Positions 35,301-48,945 of a DNA stretch of 64,000 nucleotides are shown one piece after another. Source of the stretch: Ifrita kowaldi (Eukaryota; Chordata; Aves; Passeriformes; Cinclosomatidae). The stretch covers positions 197,004-261,003 of the forward strand of contig VZRS01007399.1 of NCBI GenBank assembly GCA_013398055.1. The letters are read 5' to 3'. Numbering within the stretch: position 1 is the stretch's first letter; every line of letters starts with the position of its first letter. Below the pieces are notes generated by a model, which was given only the letters and a program-made list of their open reading frames with translations, searched no databases and was not told the origin of the DNA. The position numbers were made by a program, and so were the translations under genes.

Positions 35301-36623
35301 CCATGTCTTGACCACAAAAACACTTTCATGCAAACTCCAGACACCCCCATGGACACTGACTTCAACAATGTCAATGCTCAATCCTTTTCTGGCATGTGAT
35401 CAGAACAAATGTGAACACAAAGACAGCAGAATAGGCTGGGATCCCAAAGTGGCATTCCCATGGCTGCCATCACACTCATTTTCTGCATGTTTTTTGGGTC
35501 ACTCTGTATAAACCTTTGCTTGACCTTTGATTGTTAGATTCAGTTTTGTGATCTCAGTTTAGCTAGCTTTAGTTATCACATCAGTAATAATTGCTTTACA
35601 TCAGTGTTTCGTCATAAAATCAGAGTGATATCACAAAAGTCTGCCAGCTGACTGAGAAACAAAGTTGAATGCTTATTAGATTTTGAAGGCAATATGCAAT
35701 AGGCCACCATTTTAGTATATTTATGCAAGTCATGTAGCCCCACTACAATAAGATGTCTCATAAACTATTAGCTTTGGGAGCACTGCAGGATAAGGCATAC
35801 ATTAAGCACATTAAAAACAAATAGGAGGTGGCAAAAGACAATAGCAGCCATTAAAGGAAGGATCACAAGATCTGTTGGACAGAGTCAACACTCTTAATAT
35901 GGAATCACTCTTGCACAAAATTGAGTGTTTGAGCCTGCTGCAGTGATATTCAGACCAGCAGTGAGAAGAAATCTGTCACTGACCACCTTGTGAACTAGGG
36001 AATAATTCAATGCAGGCAACCACCGGTACCACAAGCACTCTTGTCCTGAAGAAACCTTTCAAGAAAAGTATCTGATAGACATTTGTACACTGAGATAGTA
36101 AAATAACAGGTCCAGTAAATCCACACAATTACTGTTTCAAAATCCTTATTTTGTTTATCTAATGTATTTACAGGAATATATTTGTTGACTTATCCAATAG
36201 ATTCAAGACCTGAAGTCTCAGACAAAAAAAAAATTTGGCTTTCAATATTAACTCAATTATCAGAAAAAAAATCCTGTAGATAGGAGATAAGAGACTTTGT
36301 CTTCTGATTCCAGCTGCTTGTTTTTATATAATGCAAGAAGCAAAGGGAGCACACTCACAAAAAAAAAAAAAAGTTAGAAATTATTTGTACTCATGAGCAA
36401 ATACACACAAGAAAATGTATCAAGTCTACAGTCACAAGCATGACAGATGCACCCAAGGTCTTGCTGACATTGGCAGCCTTACAGGGGCAATCTGTATAGA
36501 AGGACGACATGTTCTTGAGCAATTCCTTCTAATGAGGCTTAGAGATTGGTTCCTTTAATATCTCTGGCACGAAGTTTTGAGGTTTTTGCTTATGAATTGA
36601 GCACTGGAGAATTATTGGACGAC

Positions 36624-36663
36624 TAATAATAACAATAACAATAATAATAATAATAATAATAAT
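36624..36663. repeat. (AAT)n microsatellite
   Basis: About 13 trinucleotide units, with two AAC interruptions in the left half and an uninterrupted right half. It is likely length-variable. Confidence 0.95.
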
Positions 36664-39600
36664 GTTTGTTACCAGGTTGATGACAGGCCCTGAAATGGAT
36701 CCCCAGAATCCTCCTGTATATATGAAACATATTTTTCTTTTCCCTCAACTGAAGACAAAACCACTTAATAAAAGGCTCAAAAGAGTCTGTATCATAAGCA
36801 CTTTATCATTTTCCACGAGAATGCAACTATAAAGGGGGAAATCATACAGACTGTGAAAAGTAGTCTAAAAACTACTATAATTTAAGCATGCCATGTAAAA
36901 TATTGAAATATGCATCTACTACTTTCAGTTAGGGATGTTCACTAAAAATCTTATTTAATTTCAGGCCTGCTCATTCTTTACATATGTAATACAAAGAAAT
37001 AGTGGTTTTTGGTTTAGTAGGTAAAAATCAGTAATGAACTGTATTACATGAGAAGAGGACACACTAAACATCCTTCATTTCCTTAGGGACTTGTTAGTTG
37101 TATCAAAGCTGGTATGTCATTAGAAACAATGCAATCCTGTATTAAAGGGTGTGGGGCAAATAGCCTCTGATCCTGTGACAGTAAACTGAAAATCCTGTTG
37201 AAACAACCCAAGAGGAAAAGCCATGCAATATGAAAGAAGTGGCTTTTGAATATCACCTACCCTACTTCTTGCAGTGGTAGAATGAACTGGGCCCATGGGA
37301 GCCCCTGCCTACTAATTCAAGGAAAGCTAGGGTAATTTTTCCCCTATAAGAGATTTAATATCCCCAGGGTTCTTACATATGCTTCTTATCTCTGTTTTTG
37401 TGAATGAAATGATTACCCAAGAAAATGACACCTACTTCTCACTTCCCTTCCCTTTCTCTCAAAAGCTTCTATTAACCTTAGCAACTCTTTACCTTATCAA
37501 CACACAGCTGAAATCTTCCCAGATTGAACATTGCATTCCTCTAGCTCTAGTTTTAAGAATAAACTGCACTTTTCTGGCCAAGTGAACTCATGTGGAGTGA
37601 ATTGCTGGCATGGAAGGTGCTGTTTCATACTTAATTGTAGTAATTGCCTTTGAAACAAGAAGTTTGTTTCATAAAAAGTCATTTAATACTTCCCTTATTG
37701 CCTGAGTTTTTACATCCCTGATAAAAAACGATTTTGGTAAGCATTTCTCCCTAGAATCCTGATTGGAATTATGCATTACACATACCTATGTAGAAAGTAT
37801 ATCTAGATGTGTTATCTGTTTGTACTATAATGGGACTTGGATGTCCTAATCAGGATCAGTCTCATTAAACCAGATACTGAAATGCTTTGTAACCACCATC
37901 CATCCAAAAAGCTCTATTTTGCCTCTCCTTTTCTTTTCACAAGGTTACTTAAGAAATTGGATACTTTAAAAACAATACTTTATGGCCTAATGAGGTAGAA
38001 AAAAGTCCTCTGGGTTTGTAACCGTAATGTTTTCTGTGATGGTTGTCATTGTGGTATCTCAATCTTAAATAAACAGCTAAGGTACATTTTCTGGTTTGTC
38101 TGCAGTGTTTGTGATCGTTTATATACCAACAGTAAGTTTACAATGAACCTGATATGGTGGCATTTTCACGTGTGGAAATAAAATTACACACAAAAAGGTA
38201 GTTTTGCTTCATCTAGTCTTCTAAATAATTAATTGAATAAGGAGGAATAACCATTCTTATTGCACAGACTCAGCCCAAGAGATGATGTTACATGTCTGAA
38301 GCCTCCCTGTAAGGCAAAACTGAACCCAGAAAGAGAATAAATGAGTCTACATACAACTTCAATGCCTGTGTAATTCTGTTCAGAGTCTGGAAATCAACCA
38401 CAGAAGAAACAGACTGCCACACTTGCCCAAAAACTTTCTGGAACTCAATTCAAACTAACAAATACGTACTGTAGCACTGCAGTGCATCTTCTGTGTTTTG
38501 GCATGAAAACTGAATGTGGAGACCTCAGGTCAGCCTTTTCCTTTTCAGGTGTCCTGTTTGGACCTGGAAAAGTACAGCTCAGTTACAAGTAAATTGATGG
38601 ATAAATTTTTGTTTGGTTTTTTTTTTTTTAAATTTTACTTTTGGTAATTTTATTTTCTAATAACAGTTAAGACAATGGTTGTCTTTCAGCAGTATAGCGT
38701 AAAATTTGGCAGTTCTTTTCATAATGTGCAGCAGAATCAGCTCAGCTGTATTAAGGTTATTCTTTCCACAACTCATGAATCAGCCACTCATATTTTCACT
38801 TTCCTATGAATTAAAATGTCATAATTTCAGTCATCATTTTTAGCAGCTATTTCCTTTACAGTATTTATTGCATCCAGTTCAAAACTTCACTGTAACAGTT
38901 GCTCTGCAAACAATCTTCTGTGTGTGTGTCCTTCCAATTAATAATAATAATCATTTTAGTTCAATCCTTCAATCACATTTCTGAATAAAGGGGAGAGCTC
39001 CCATTGGGATGACCCGTGTTAACACTGCAGAGACTTAAATTGTGTCATTCATATGCTTTCTGGCATTAGAAGAGGCATTACCATGTGCTCAGGGCAGTCA
39101 TATGGGTAACAAGATCAACGAGGTATTTCAATCTATGTGACATGAATAGGCTTCACCAAAATGAGCGAAATGCCGGAGTTATAAAAGGCAGACCATAGAT
39201 GTCATGTTTATTTCGTGCTTCGGGCTCGTGAGCTCTAATTAGCTGTCAAGCCAATTAGCCTGAACAAGCATGCCAAAGTCCTTGCTGTAAGACCAGCTCA
39301 AGTACGTGAGCCCAGGACTGAGAAACCCCAGGAGCTCTCGGTGCTGCTGGTCCCTGTCACCTCCTCCGTGCAGCAGCGGGAGCAGCGACCTGAACAGCCC
39401 TTGTGCAAACGGGGGAGGAAAGGGTTCAGCTCTCAGCAGCGACAACTCACACTCGGTACCACAGAGAGCCCCTGCTGAGTCAGCCTCAGTGATCTGCAAA
39501 TTGCTGTATATTGCATTCCCTTTTGCTACCCCCTATTTACTGCGAGACTTCCCAGTAGCTAAAGGAAAGGGACAGATTTTTCCCTGCATTTATTCTTCAG

Positions 39601-40628
39601 CTGAGAACCAGCACAGGGTTTATGTTTCCCTTAGACCCTCAAAACAAGGATTAAGTGTAACTTCACTGCTGTTGGCCTAGCTGGTTCTGTTAGAGAGGTG
39701 TGAAATTCATCTAGACTGATCATAGCAAAAATATTTTAGTCTCCTTTTCCAACTGGTATTAAAACTAACTTCTGCAGAATGAATCTTTTTCAGGAACAGC
39801 TGCAACTGCAGTAGCAATAGATGGGAGACAGGAGGAGAACCCTTAAATTTTACAAGCTGTTTTAAGTTCTCTGAGGCTTTGACCTGTTTTAGGGTGATCA
39901 TGTTTGTTCCATTTTGAGAGCTGCTCAGGTTTTTGGCCTTTATTAGATTTTTGTATTATGCATCTTATTATATTGATCTATAACTATACTTCAGTTATAG
40001 TTCCTTTCTTGAAAAACTAGAATTCAAAACCGAAAATTATTAACTCTGTACTATTAAGTCTTTCCAAATGAGACTGTCCTACTTGGTTATTTATCATACC
40101 ACAGTAGAAGCAGTCGTGTTTTTTGCAGTGTGTGAGCATACAAATATGCTTTTTTAGATGATATTTGTTTCTTCCCTAAAGCTAAGAGTCATTTAATTTT
40201 TCAGGTAAAATCAGAGCAGTTGCACAGATAGCCCCGAGGCTGAATAGTAACCACCTAAAGACGACTTGAGGGGAAGTTGCTATGACAATGGCTTCTGAAC
40301 AGAGTAAAAAATAGAAAAAAAAACCCTCGCCACTTGCTTATCAGAGGAAAAGTATGACACAGGAGTTGAGGTCATCCTGAAATTAGACCCCCTGCACAAT
40401 GGCTTTCAGTAAAGCTCTAACAGATTTCATGAATCCAAGCCTTGCTGTGACCCCCAACATAGTAAAAGTACGAGAAATATTCTCTCACTCACAGTTGGAA
40501 AATAATGAGACAGCCAGGTAAGCCACACAAAGGAACAGAACAAATCAAAGCCAAGCAGTTAAGAATACCAATTCTCAGTTCCATTCAGACACCCAATTTG
40601 TACATCTTCCTGTGTGCTGCATTGGCGT

Positions 40629-40654
40629 ATGTAGAAGAGTTATGTAGAAGAGTT
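40629..40654. repeat. Tandem duplication of a 13-bp unit
   Basis: ATGTAGAAGAGTT occurs twice in direct succession (40629-40641 and 40642-40654) without mismatch. Confidence 0.9.
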
Positions 40655-43487
40655 ACATATGTGCTGTCCTACACCCGAATCTGAAGCAAGTCAGCTTTCC
40701 ATATCAAGGCTCCTTTGACATCTCCCCAGCTTGATATGCCTGGCATGCATCAGTCTGAACATGTGAGCTGTTAATTACCACAGCGCAAGATTTCCCTTGG
40801 AGGAGAATTCCCATGGTGGGATTTGTCCGCAGAGCCTATTCTGTGCTACTTAAGGGACAGCTGTTACAGCAGATGAGAAAATCTGAACACAAATTGAGAC
40901 AAGCATGCTTTGATATGTGGAACTGCTCTTTTAGAAATGCCAAGAGGTTTGCATTACAGCATGGCTGCAGGGGTGGGGTTCCTATGATATCTGCAGGTCT
41001 GCATTTGGCACACAGTGCACACCAACTTGGTGAGATAGAGCTGGGGGAAAGTGGCTGCTTGGATGTAGAGCCTGCACAACACGTTTTTAGTGAAGGTAAG
41101 ATGTGCCATCAAAAATATCAGTTTATGAAGGTAAACAACATGCTGTGTTTGGGCACCCTCCAAAATGGGAACAGAGACTCTACAGGTTTAACATTAATAA
41201 TTAGCATAAGGTTTCCCAGAGTGACTTGTGGTGCCTTCACTTCAGAATGCAAAACCTGTGACGCTGTCAGAGACAACTCCTGTAAACTCCTCTGAAATCA
41301 GTTCAAGGTGTCTCATACTAGATGCCCAAAATAAGAAGCAGCCCAATTGGTTGGTCATTGCTAAATTTCTGGACTTTTTTCATTACTGATTTGTGCATTT
41401 TCTATTCAAGTGAAGAACAGTCAACACATTTCTACTAGAAAGAATATCCAGCTGAGGCACTGGGCCTTCAGCATGCTCCCTCCAGGCAAGATCTTCTCTC
41501 TATCTCAGCCATACTGAATTTAATTTTGTAATAATAAGCATAAAGACAGTCTTACCAGCCAACGTGTAAAAATGTTTTTGCTTATTTTAGACAGATCTTG
41601 ATTCATTGAATTAAGGTCCTTTAAACATTGATAATTTCATTGGTTAGTAGCAATGGAAATCCCATTCTGGATTCTTCTTTTGGCTTTCAAATTTTGCCAG
41701 CCTAACTCTCCACTTCTTTGCTACAAGGTGGGCTTCACTGTTGACTCAGCCCATGCAGTTTCAGGGTCAAGAGAAAACCAGCTTTTTATGAATCATACCT
41801 GGTGCATAACTTTAATTTAATCCATGCAGGTTTAAGGATTTTCTCTGCTAATCCTTGTGTGTTAAGCAGTAGGCGGTTGATGGACTGTTAACACAAGGCA
41901 TAAGTGGTTGTGACAGGTCTGTTCACAAGAGAGAATCTCAGACTTTCCCTCTCCCCTCGTGCATCCCTCTGCCTCATGAGCAAGGGTCTGGGTGGGAAGA
42001 GCAGACCTCTTCACACACCGGCATCTTTAATCTCTCTTCAGCTGCCACATATAGGAAAAAATGTAGTTGTAGCACTGGTGTATGGTACATACACATGAGA
42101 TAAAGAAAAGCTGGCCAGAGTCACCCCAAGCTCTCAGGCGAAGATCTTGCCCCTGGCTACTTTATCTCTGACTCTTTGCAGTCTGCTTCCACCTCCCTAC
42201 ATGCCTCTAACCAAAGGAAAGACGATGTTTCTGTGCCGGGCAGGCAATTACGGCTTTCAGCCACATGGCTTTCTCCCAGCTATCGACCACACTACCTTCA
42301 AAACAGGAGCGTGTCAGAAAATTTATGTCCCCAGTTTAGGTTCAGTCTTCCATTTGCAACACAAGCCACACCAACTGGAGAGCGCGTCTCAGGTTAATGA
42401 CAAATGCTCCACTTAGAGCAATTGCTCAATATATGCTCCCCAGGACTTTATCCGACAGCCTATATAAACAATATTAGAGTATTTATCTTAATTGCTGCCT
42501 ACAAAGAATGGTTCCCCATTGGAAATATAAAGCATTTCCCTCTTTCTTCAAAGGAATTTGTGAATTGGTCCTCTCTTACCTCCATTCCTTCTGTAATCGA
42601 TGTTAGTATCCGAAGCAGACAAATTATATTAGTTTCCTTAATTTTCTCAACTGATTGTCCCAAAAAGATGTTCTCAGTTGGTGATGTAAGGAAAACATGA
42701 CTGTATCTAGAAGACACAAAATTACCAGATAGCAGATAGAAGGTACTGCTTTTCAAAGGGGCCTATTCCTCAAAAGACATGTCAAGAGTTTCACACTTGA
42801 AGCATCTCAGCAATGCAGTGTTGTCTGGCCTATGTGGTTCCCATTACTTGACATACCAGAGTATAAAATATACAGCAAAGGATGAAGTACAGTACTGAGT
42901 TGAAAAGAGAGCCCATGTGCTATAGGAAGTCTGGAGCATTTTGGCTGACTCAGTTAGCTCCATTCTAGTATAAGGTTTTCAATCAGGGACCTGTTGTTAC
43001 AAAAACAAAATGTGCATGGAATCAGATGGGCACTTTCTACTAACTGCCCAATACCCCAAACTTGTAAGCTTCAAGTGACCTAATAAGTAAGTAAGTTCTC
43101 ATACTGAAAACAGTAGCTGACAGTACAGTCATACTGTAGTCATCCAGCCATACAGATTTTTTAAGAAAAATGTGGAAGTTACTGGCATTACTGGTATAAA
43201 TGTTTTAATTTCTGCCTTCCTTATTTTTTTAAATGTTACTGCACTATAGAGAAAACCTTATGAAATGAGGTTTTCAAGCAAATTTATCAAATTACTTGCA
43301 ACAAATCTGAACATGCTTTTTGATATCTGTAGTAATTGACCTCTCTTATTTAACTACTGAAAATATGCAGTACTGATAGCCCTGGTGGGCTACTCCCCAC
43401 GAAAGCAAGAGTCTTCTTCTAAGACCATTTCACCCAAAGTCTTACTTGAGATAGGCAACAAAGATCCCTTTTTTGTGTTTTATTTTT

Positions 43488-43570
43488 TGTGTTGGTTTGG
43501 TTTGATTCAGGGCTTTTTTGTTGGATGGTTGTTGGTTTGTTGGTTGGCTGGGTTTTGGTTTTTTTCTTTC
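43488..43570. repeat. T/G-rich (TTGG/TTTG)n low-complexity tract
   Basis: Imperfect GGTTTGGTTTGA and TTGGTTTGTTGGTTGGCTGG units make a strand-asymmetric T/G-rich tract of about 80 bases, followed by T7. It accounts for the odd Phe/Trp/Gly-rich reading frame at 43385-43582, which is not a gene. Confidence 0.8.
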
Positions 43571-46500
43571 ATTAGGAAATAAACTTTAAACACTACACCA
43601 TCCCAGAGAGGACATCAGACTTTAAATTATTGAGTTTATGATGTCAAATCTTCCAAAATAACAGCTGTATCTGAATTGAGGCAATAATTGAGAGTGACAG
43701 TTTCTACATCCCATCACCAAATCCCTTCAGGTCAGGGGTGTGAGCTTACATCCTGAAACATCTGCTGCCGGAAAAGCCTGCTCACTTACAGGCCTCACTC
43801 TTTCTCCTGTTCTAAAGGAAAGGGGACAACTGAAGACCGGTCTTAACAGCTAGCACTGGACTTTTCTGGAAAAGCTACAAAACCTCATTTTCACACAGAA
43901 GGTGATGAGAGAGTAAGCTGCCTCTCCAGCTGCAGAAGCAGGAACTGGGTGCCAGGGTTGTGCCAAGGCTTGAGTTTTTACTGCATACTTGCAGAGGACA
44001 GTTCAGCTCTGGTGCGCTGCCTACTCTTCCAGAAGGGAAGACTGTAATCTTATTACCCTGTGGAGCCAGCTACTTTCTGGCAAGAGTCATTACAGTGTTA
44101 GCTGTGATTAGCAATCTCCTCCTCCCCTGAGCCTACATACTCTCCCTAAGGCAAAACAAAAACTTTCTCTCTCAGGGTTTCTTGTGTCATAAAAAATAGA
44201 GCTGCAGATATCATCCTCAGTCATTTTGTACACTTGGGTTGTATTCTGTGTGGTGTGTTTGGGCTCTTTGCACAATGCAATTTCAAACTCAGAGACATCT
44301 GCTCCTCAAGTAATGGATCTAATTTAAAACCACAAGTTTGTCCTTTAATCTTTACAAGGACATATGAGTGCATTCCTCCTCTGGAAAATAAAAGTAAATG
44401 GTTCTCTCTTTCCAGAGCACATTTGATTATTCATTTTACATGTTTGAAAAGGGTTCTGTGCATAGTCCAAGATGTAATATTTGATTTCTGAGCCCCTGTC
44501 GGAAACAGCAGTTAATATTATTAGACATTTTCATTCAATAAAGGAGGCTAAAAAGGGGTAGCCCTAATGGACACCCTATCACATCTTATCCATCTTAAAA
44601 AACATGTCTCTCATAGTAAACAATTACCACAGGATGCCTCACTGACTTCAGCTTTCCTTTCAGATGAGCAAACCAAAGTCATTCAGATTCTACAGACACT
44701 ATTCACAGTACCTTAAAAGTGAAATCCCAGCCTCAGAACACCTGCCAAGTGAAGAGAACAAAATAATACGAGGGAAGACTGAGTAAAGGGATTCAAAAGC
44801 CTCAAATCCCTGAGAGAGCTATTATTAACTGACAGATTTAGATTTCATTTCTGCTAGAAAAAATTCAGACATTAGGGATGCTTCATCATTAGCTACAGAG
44901 CAGAAAATAAAATGTAGTCATTTTTACCATATATCCCATTTGAAACAAGACAGGTATTTTAACCAAAAACTGGAAGCACAAGCCAATTTGGTCAAGACAC
45001 ATTATCTGAGAGTTTGCCAATTCATGTCTCGGAAGAAAAGTAAAAATTTTAACCTGTCCTAATAATAGTAATTTCTCAGGAAGAAGCTAGCTGACCAAGC
45101 AAGTCTTCTGAAATTAAATGGGTTGAACCATGAGAGGAAACAGACCATAATGTGACTACAGGTTCTTCTGTAAATGACTGGAATGCTTTTTGACGGAAAT
45201 GTTTCAAAGGAAATGGCAGAAAGTACGACATTAACTTAACAGCAGTGTTTTCTAGTGCTTACAGTGACTGCTCATGTGAAAAGCACTTGTTTTTTCTTTC
45301 TCCCTAGTAAGCCATCCAAATGAAGTTAATGGGAATAACAGGAGGAGGGTGAAGATAGGAGAATAGGTCCTTGGATACCAGGAGTAGGAAAGCTTTGTCC
45401 TGTAGTCCCTCCTTCAGCCAGAACACTAGCAGAATCTCCCCTCTCTGTCTACCCCGATATTTTTTGCTTCGTCTGTAGAAATCTCATTTTCCTACAGTTT
45501 TTTCTTTCAGTTCTGCCAAATGAGGATGAAATCAGACAACTGTTTAAAGGTGATTTGAGAGAGACAGTAATTGCAGGAAACACACATGGACAGCACAGCA
45601 AGTTGTATTTCTTTAGGAAAACAGACTATGAAAAACTAGGTGAACAGAGAATGACAGTACATTTTCTGCAAACCAGAAGGCCGTGAGACACCAGTAACTA
45701 CTTCCATGTGGAACTTGAAAATGAAAAGGCAGAAGGAAAAGTTTGAAGGCTAATGAAACATTTTCTGAAATACTTACAAAGGGTTTTATAAGAGTTCACA
45801 TTGTTCTGACACTCCATCTTGCTGGCAGTAGCTTTAAATTGAGTATGTGGGAAAAAAAACAATTTCCTTGTTTTAGAGCAGCTGTCCAGTGACCAAAACC
45901 AAGGAGGAGATACATGTAAGGGAAGGAGTTACAAGGACCATAGGCTTGTGTTCTCTTCCTGGCCTTGACATTGTCCTGTAGCAAGAACTTCAGGAAATGA
46001 GACTTTTTACGGCTCTGTGTCCCCTTAACTTTCTTGACCATTTGACTGTGAAGTATCATGATGCTACAGTTACAGACATAACTCCTATTAGCTGTCTCTC
46101 ATACTTCCTTCTGATTAGGCAAGGTTTTTAACAGAGTTACATCTTGGTAAATCTCAAAGTCCTCCTTAAATTTCCATGTTTTACAGAAAAAAAAAAACTT
46201 AAAGACTGCAAATAGTTATTTTACTTGAAAGTAAAAGTGATGAATAATTCAAAAGCAGAATTCAAGAAATGGTCATACTCTAGATGCGCTCAGTAACTGC
46301 TAGAAATAACAGTAATTAGCAAGAGGCTTTGAAAATGCCTGTAGGGTTTTTCTCCTTCAGTCCTATAAAGCTTACATTCATGTTTTATTTTCTATTCTCT
46401 GCATTGTACTCCTTTGTTTTTCACAGGCATCGTTATATAACAAAGAAATATTAGTTTTCTTATTTAGAATTTTTCCTCTTCAGTGAAAAAATAAGGCAAA

Positions 46501-48903
46501 ATGGGGAGAAGAAAGGGGTTTTTATTTACTTTGGGTTTAGTCCAGGACATGTTTTTCTGGCCTTTTGCTTGCAGGCTGCACCTTAAGGAAATAACAGGAT
46601 TGCCTTGTTCCTTTTTGTTCAGGTTTTCATTGTAAAGTGTTCCTCAAGTTTTATCTGCTATGTTTTTTTCGTGTCTAGAAAATTTTCTTCCATTTTCTTC
46701 CCTTCCCTTCTCGCAGAGAGAGGGAAAGATGCTGATTTATTCCAGAACAGTTATCAAAGAGGACTAAGCTTACACATCAGTATGGTGAAGCTGAATAAAA
46801 AAAGCTATAGTGTACTTTAAAAGGGAGACATGAGCTGAAAGGTAATGAGGGATACTTCACTGGTAATAAGAAACTCACTCTTGGGATCTCATGCATATAA
46901 CAAAAGACCAGCCAAAGAATAGAGTGCCCTATAACAGGTGCATATATAGGACAGGACTACAGCAGGAAGTGTCTCTGATGTGTCGCTTTAATCAGATCTG
47001 GCTTAAGGAAATAAAGTGCTTAAACACTTGCACAAATGTTGCCAGCATGGTAGACTAAAGAGAGGAGGGAGTGTGCAAATAGAGGCTATGGAAGGACCTG
47101 GTTGAGTAGAACAGCCAGGTCATAGGAATTCATGGCAGGATGCCTAGCTGGGGTAAGAGCCTTCCCTCCTAAGCTTTATACCAGTCATGTCACCAGCTGT
47201 CAATGAAAAAAAAAGAAAGGGGCAGTTTTTAAAATAAAAGCCACTTCTGTGGCTAAGATCCTCTATAACTTTTCCTCTCCCTTTCAGCTTTGTTTTATAA
47301 ATAAATGAATAATTATGTTGTGAAACGTGACAGAAGAATATTAAAGGCTATTAGCACATGAAATGAGCTGTCTGCTGGTGCAGTTCTAACCCCGGGTAGT
47401 GCAAGTCTATGTAATTCAGAGGGTTCTGATGGATAATTAGTCCTTAGCACTGCTGGAAGTCTTTGATGTGTGAAACATTAGACAAACTTTCAATAAACTT
47501 TCTTGTGCCACTTCCTTCCCAGTCACACCAATATGTTCCACTTATACACGTTTCTGAATATTGTTGCGAGGGTGAAAGCTAGTTCAAAGGCAGACACAAG
47601 TAAGGCAGCAACCCAAACACCTTCCTGCAACTGCTGGCTATTAGCCTCGCTCTGGCCTGAGCTCCACTTTCCACACTGCTGGGAAAAGCTCTGGAGACCT
47701 GCCGACAGATTGTGCTGCATCAGCTTATCCAGATCAAACACAGAAAAGTTGAAGTTTTGCCTTTGTCTTTGAGGGCTCTTTGCTGCCTGGCATAAGTCTA
47801 GCAAAGCCTTCCCTTTCACACAACCACTGCAGCTGAGGATAGTTTGGAAATGAAGCCAAGACTCACATAATAGAGAAACAGGAGAAGAAACAGTGGTAGA
47901 GCTCTGTGCTTACCCTTTCACAGCTCTGAACGTGGGAAGGTATGGGAGCCATGCCTGGACCCAAGGGTATCCAAAATCTCCACTTCAACGTGGTTCCTGG
48001 TTAAAAGGTTCCTCTTTTCTTCCTTTCATACTGAGGCTAAGGCAGGCAGGAAGCCAGCAGTGCCCTGCAAAATACGGGTAGCACTTTACACTTCTGTGTA
48101 ACAACTATTTTAGTGCTTCATAAACTTCTATGCAGATAAAAAGGGAAATGAAAAATTTATTTGCGCACAAAATGTCTTTTTTTTTCTTTTTCTGTAGAAA
48201 TATCTTTTTTCCTAGCTTCTTTAGACTAGGGAATCACTCTTTGCCGAAGGATACACACTCTTCAACTCCGGTTCTTTACTATAAGAATAATACTTATTCG
48301 GACTCAAATAAAAATTTCCATTTTCTATACTATGGCAAAATCTGTATGACAAATGTTCCTGCCTATAGATTCTGTAGCTATGCCAGCTGAGGAGACCACA
48401 CTACAGCTCTCCACGTTCTGCCAACTCCTAACAATGCTTTTGACCATGCCCTTAATGCAATACCTAGAGCTCTTGGGTCCCTGCAGAGATAAGAAGACAT
48501 CCAGATGCATGTGCTGCTCCAAAACTCTCCCTTTGCCCTGCAGTCCAAATACATGACCTAATACTCCTGAAGCCCCTTGGAATCCATATTCACTTTATAG
48601 ACAGTGCTGTTTTACCTTTTCCTGGGTAGTATTTTGCATTCTACTTAAGTCTGCAAGAATTCAGTGTGTAAAAGCACTAAAACACAAATTGCTTACAGGG
48701 AACACAAGGTGATAAATTCAAACAGGTACAGATTCACATGTACCAAAAGCACCTTACGAAATTCTAATTGAGCAAGAAGGAGACTATGGCAAATTACAAA
48801 CGTTGTAGAAAGGCAGTTTAGTCAGTGAAGTCAGCTAAAGAACCAGCAGTACAGCTGGTTTCACACTGACCTCCTTGGCTTCCATTTCACATTCTTCCTC
48901 TTG

Positions 48904-48945
48904 ATGTATGTGTGTGTATACACCCATATATACACATGCACACAT
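48904..48945. repeat. TG/TA/CA dinucleotide-rich tract
   Basis: Alternating purine-pyrimidine sequence (TGTGTGTGTATACACC, then ATATATACACATGCACACA) with Z-DNA or cruciform potential. The TGTGTATACACC core is partly self-complementary. Confidence 0.7.

Noticed and set aside
40813..41295. 160-codon plus-strand frame as a novel gene
   Set aside because: No domain, signal peptide pattern or repeat was recognised. A frame of this length can occur by chance in 64 kb of DNA read in six frames, and no promoter or splice context supports it.
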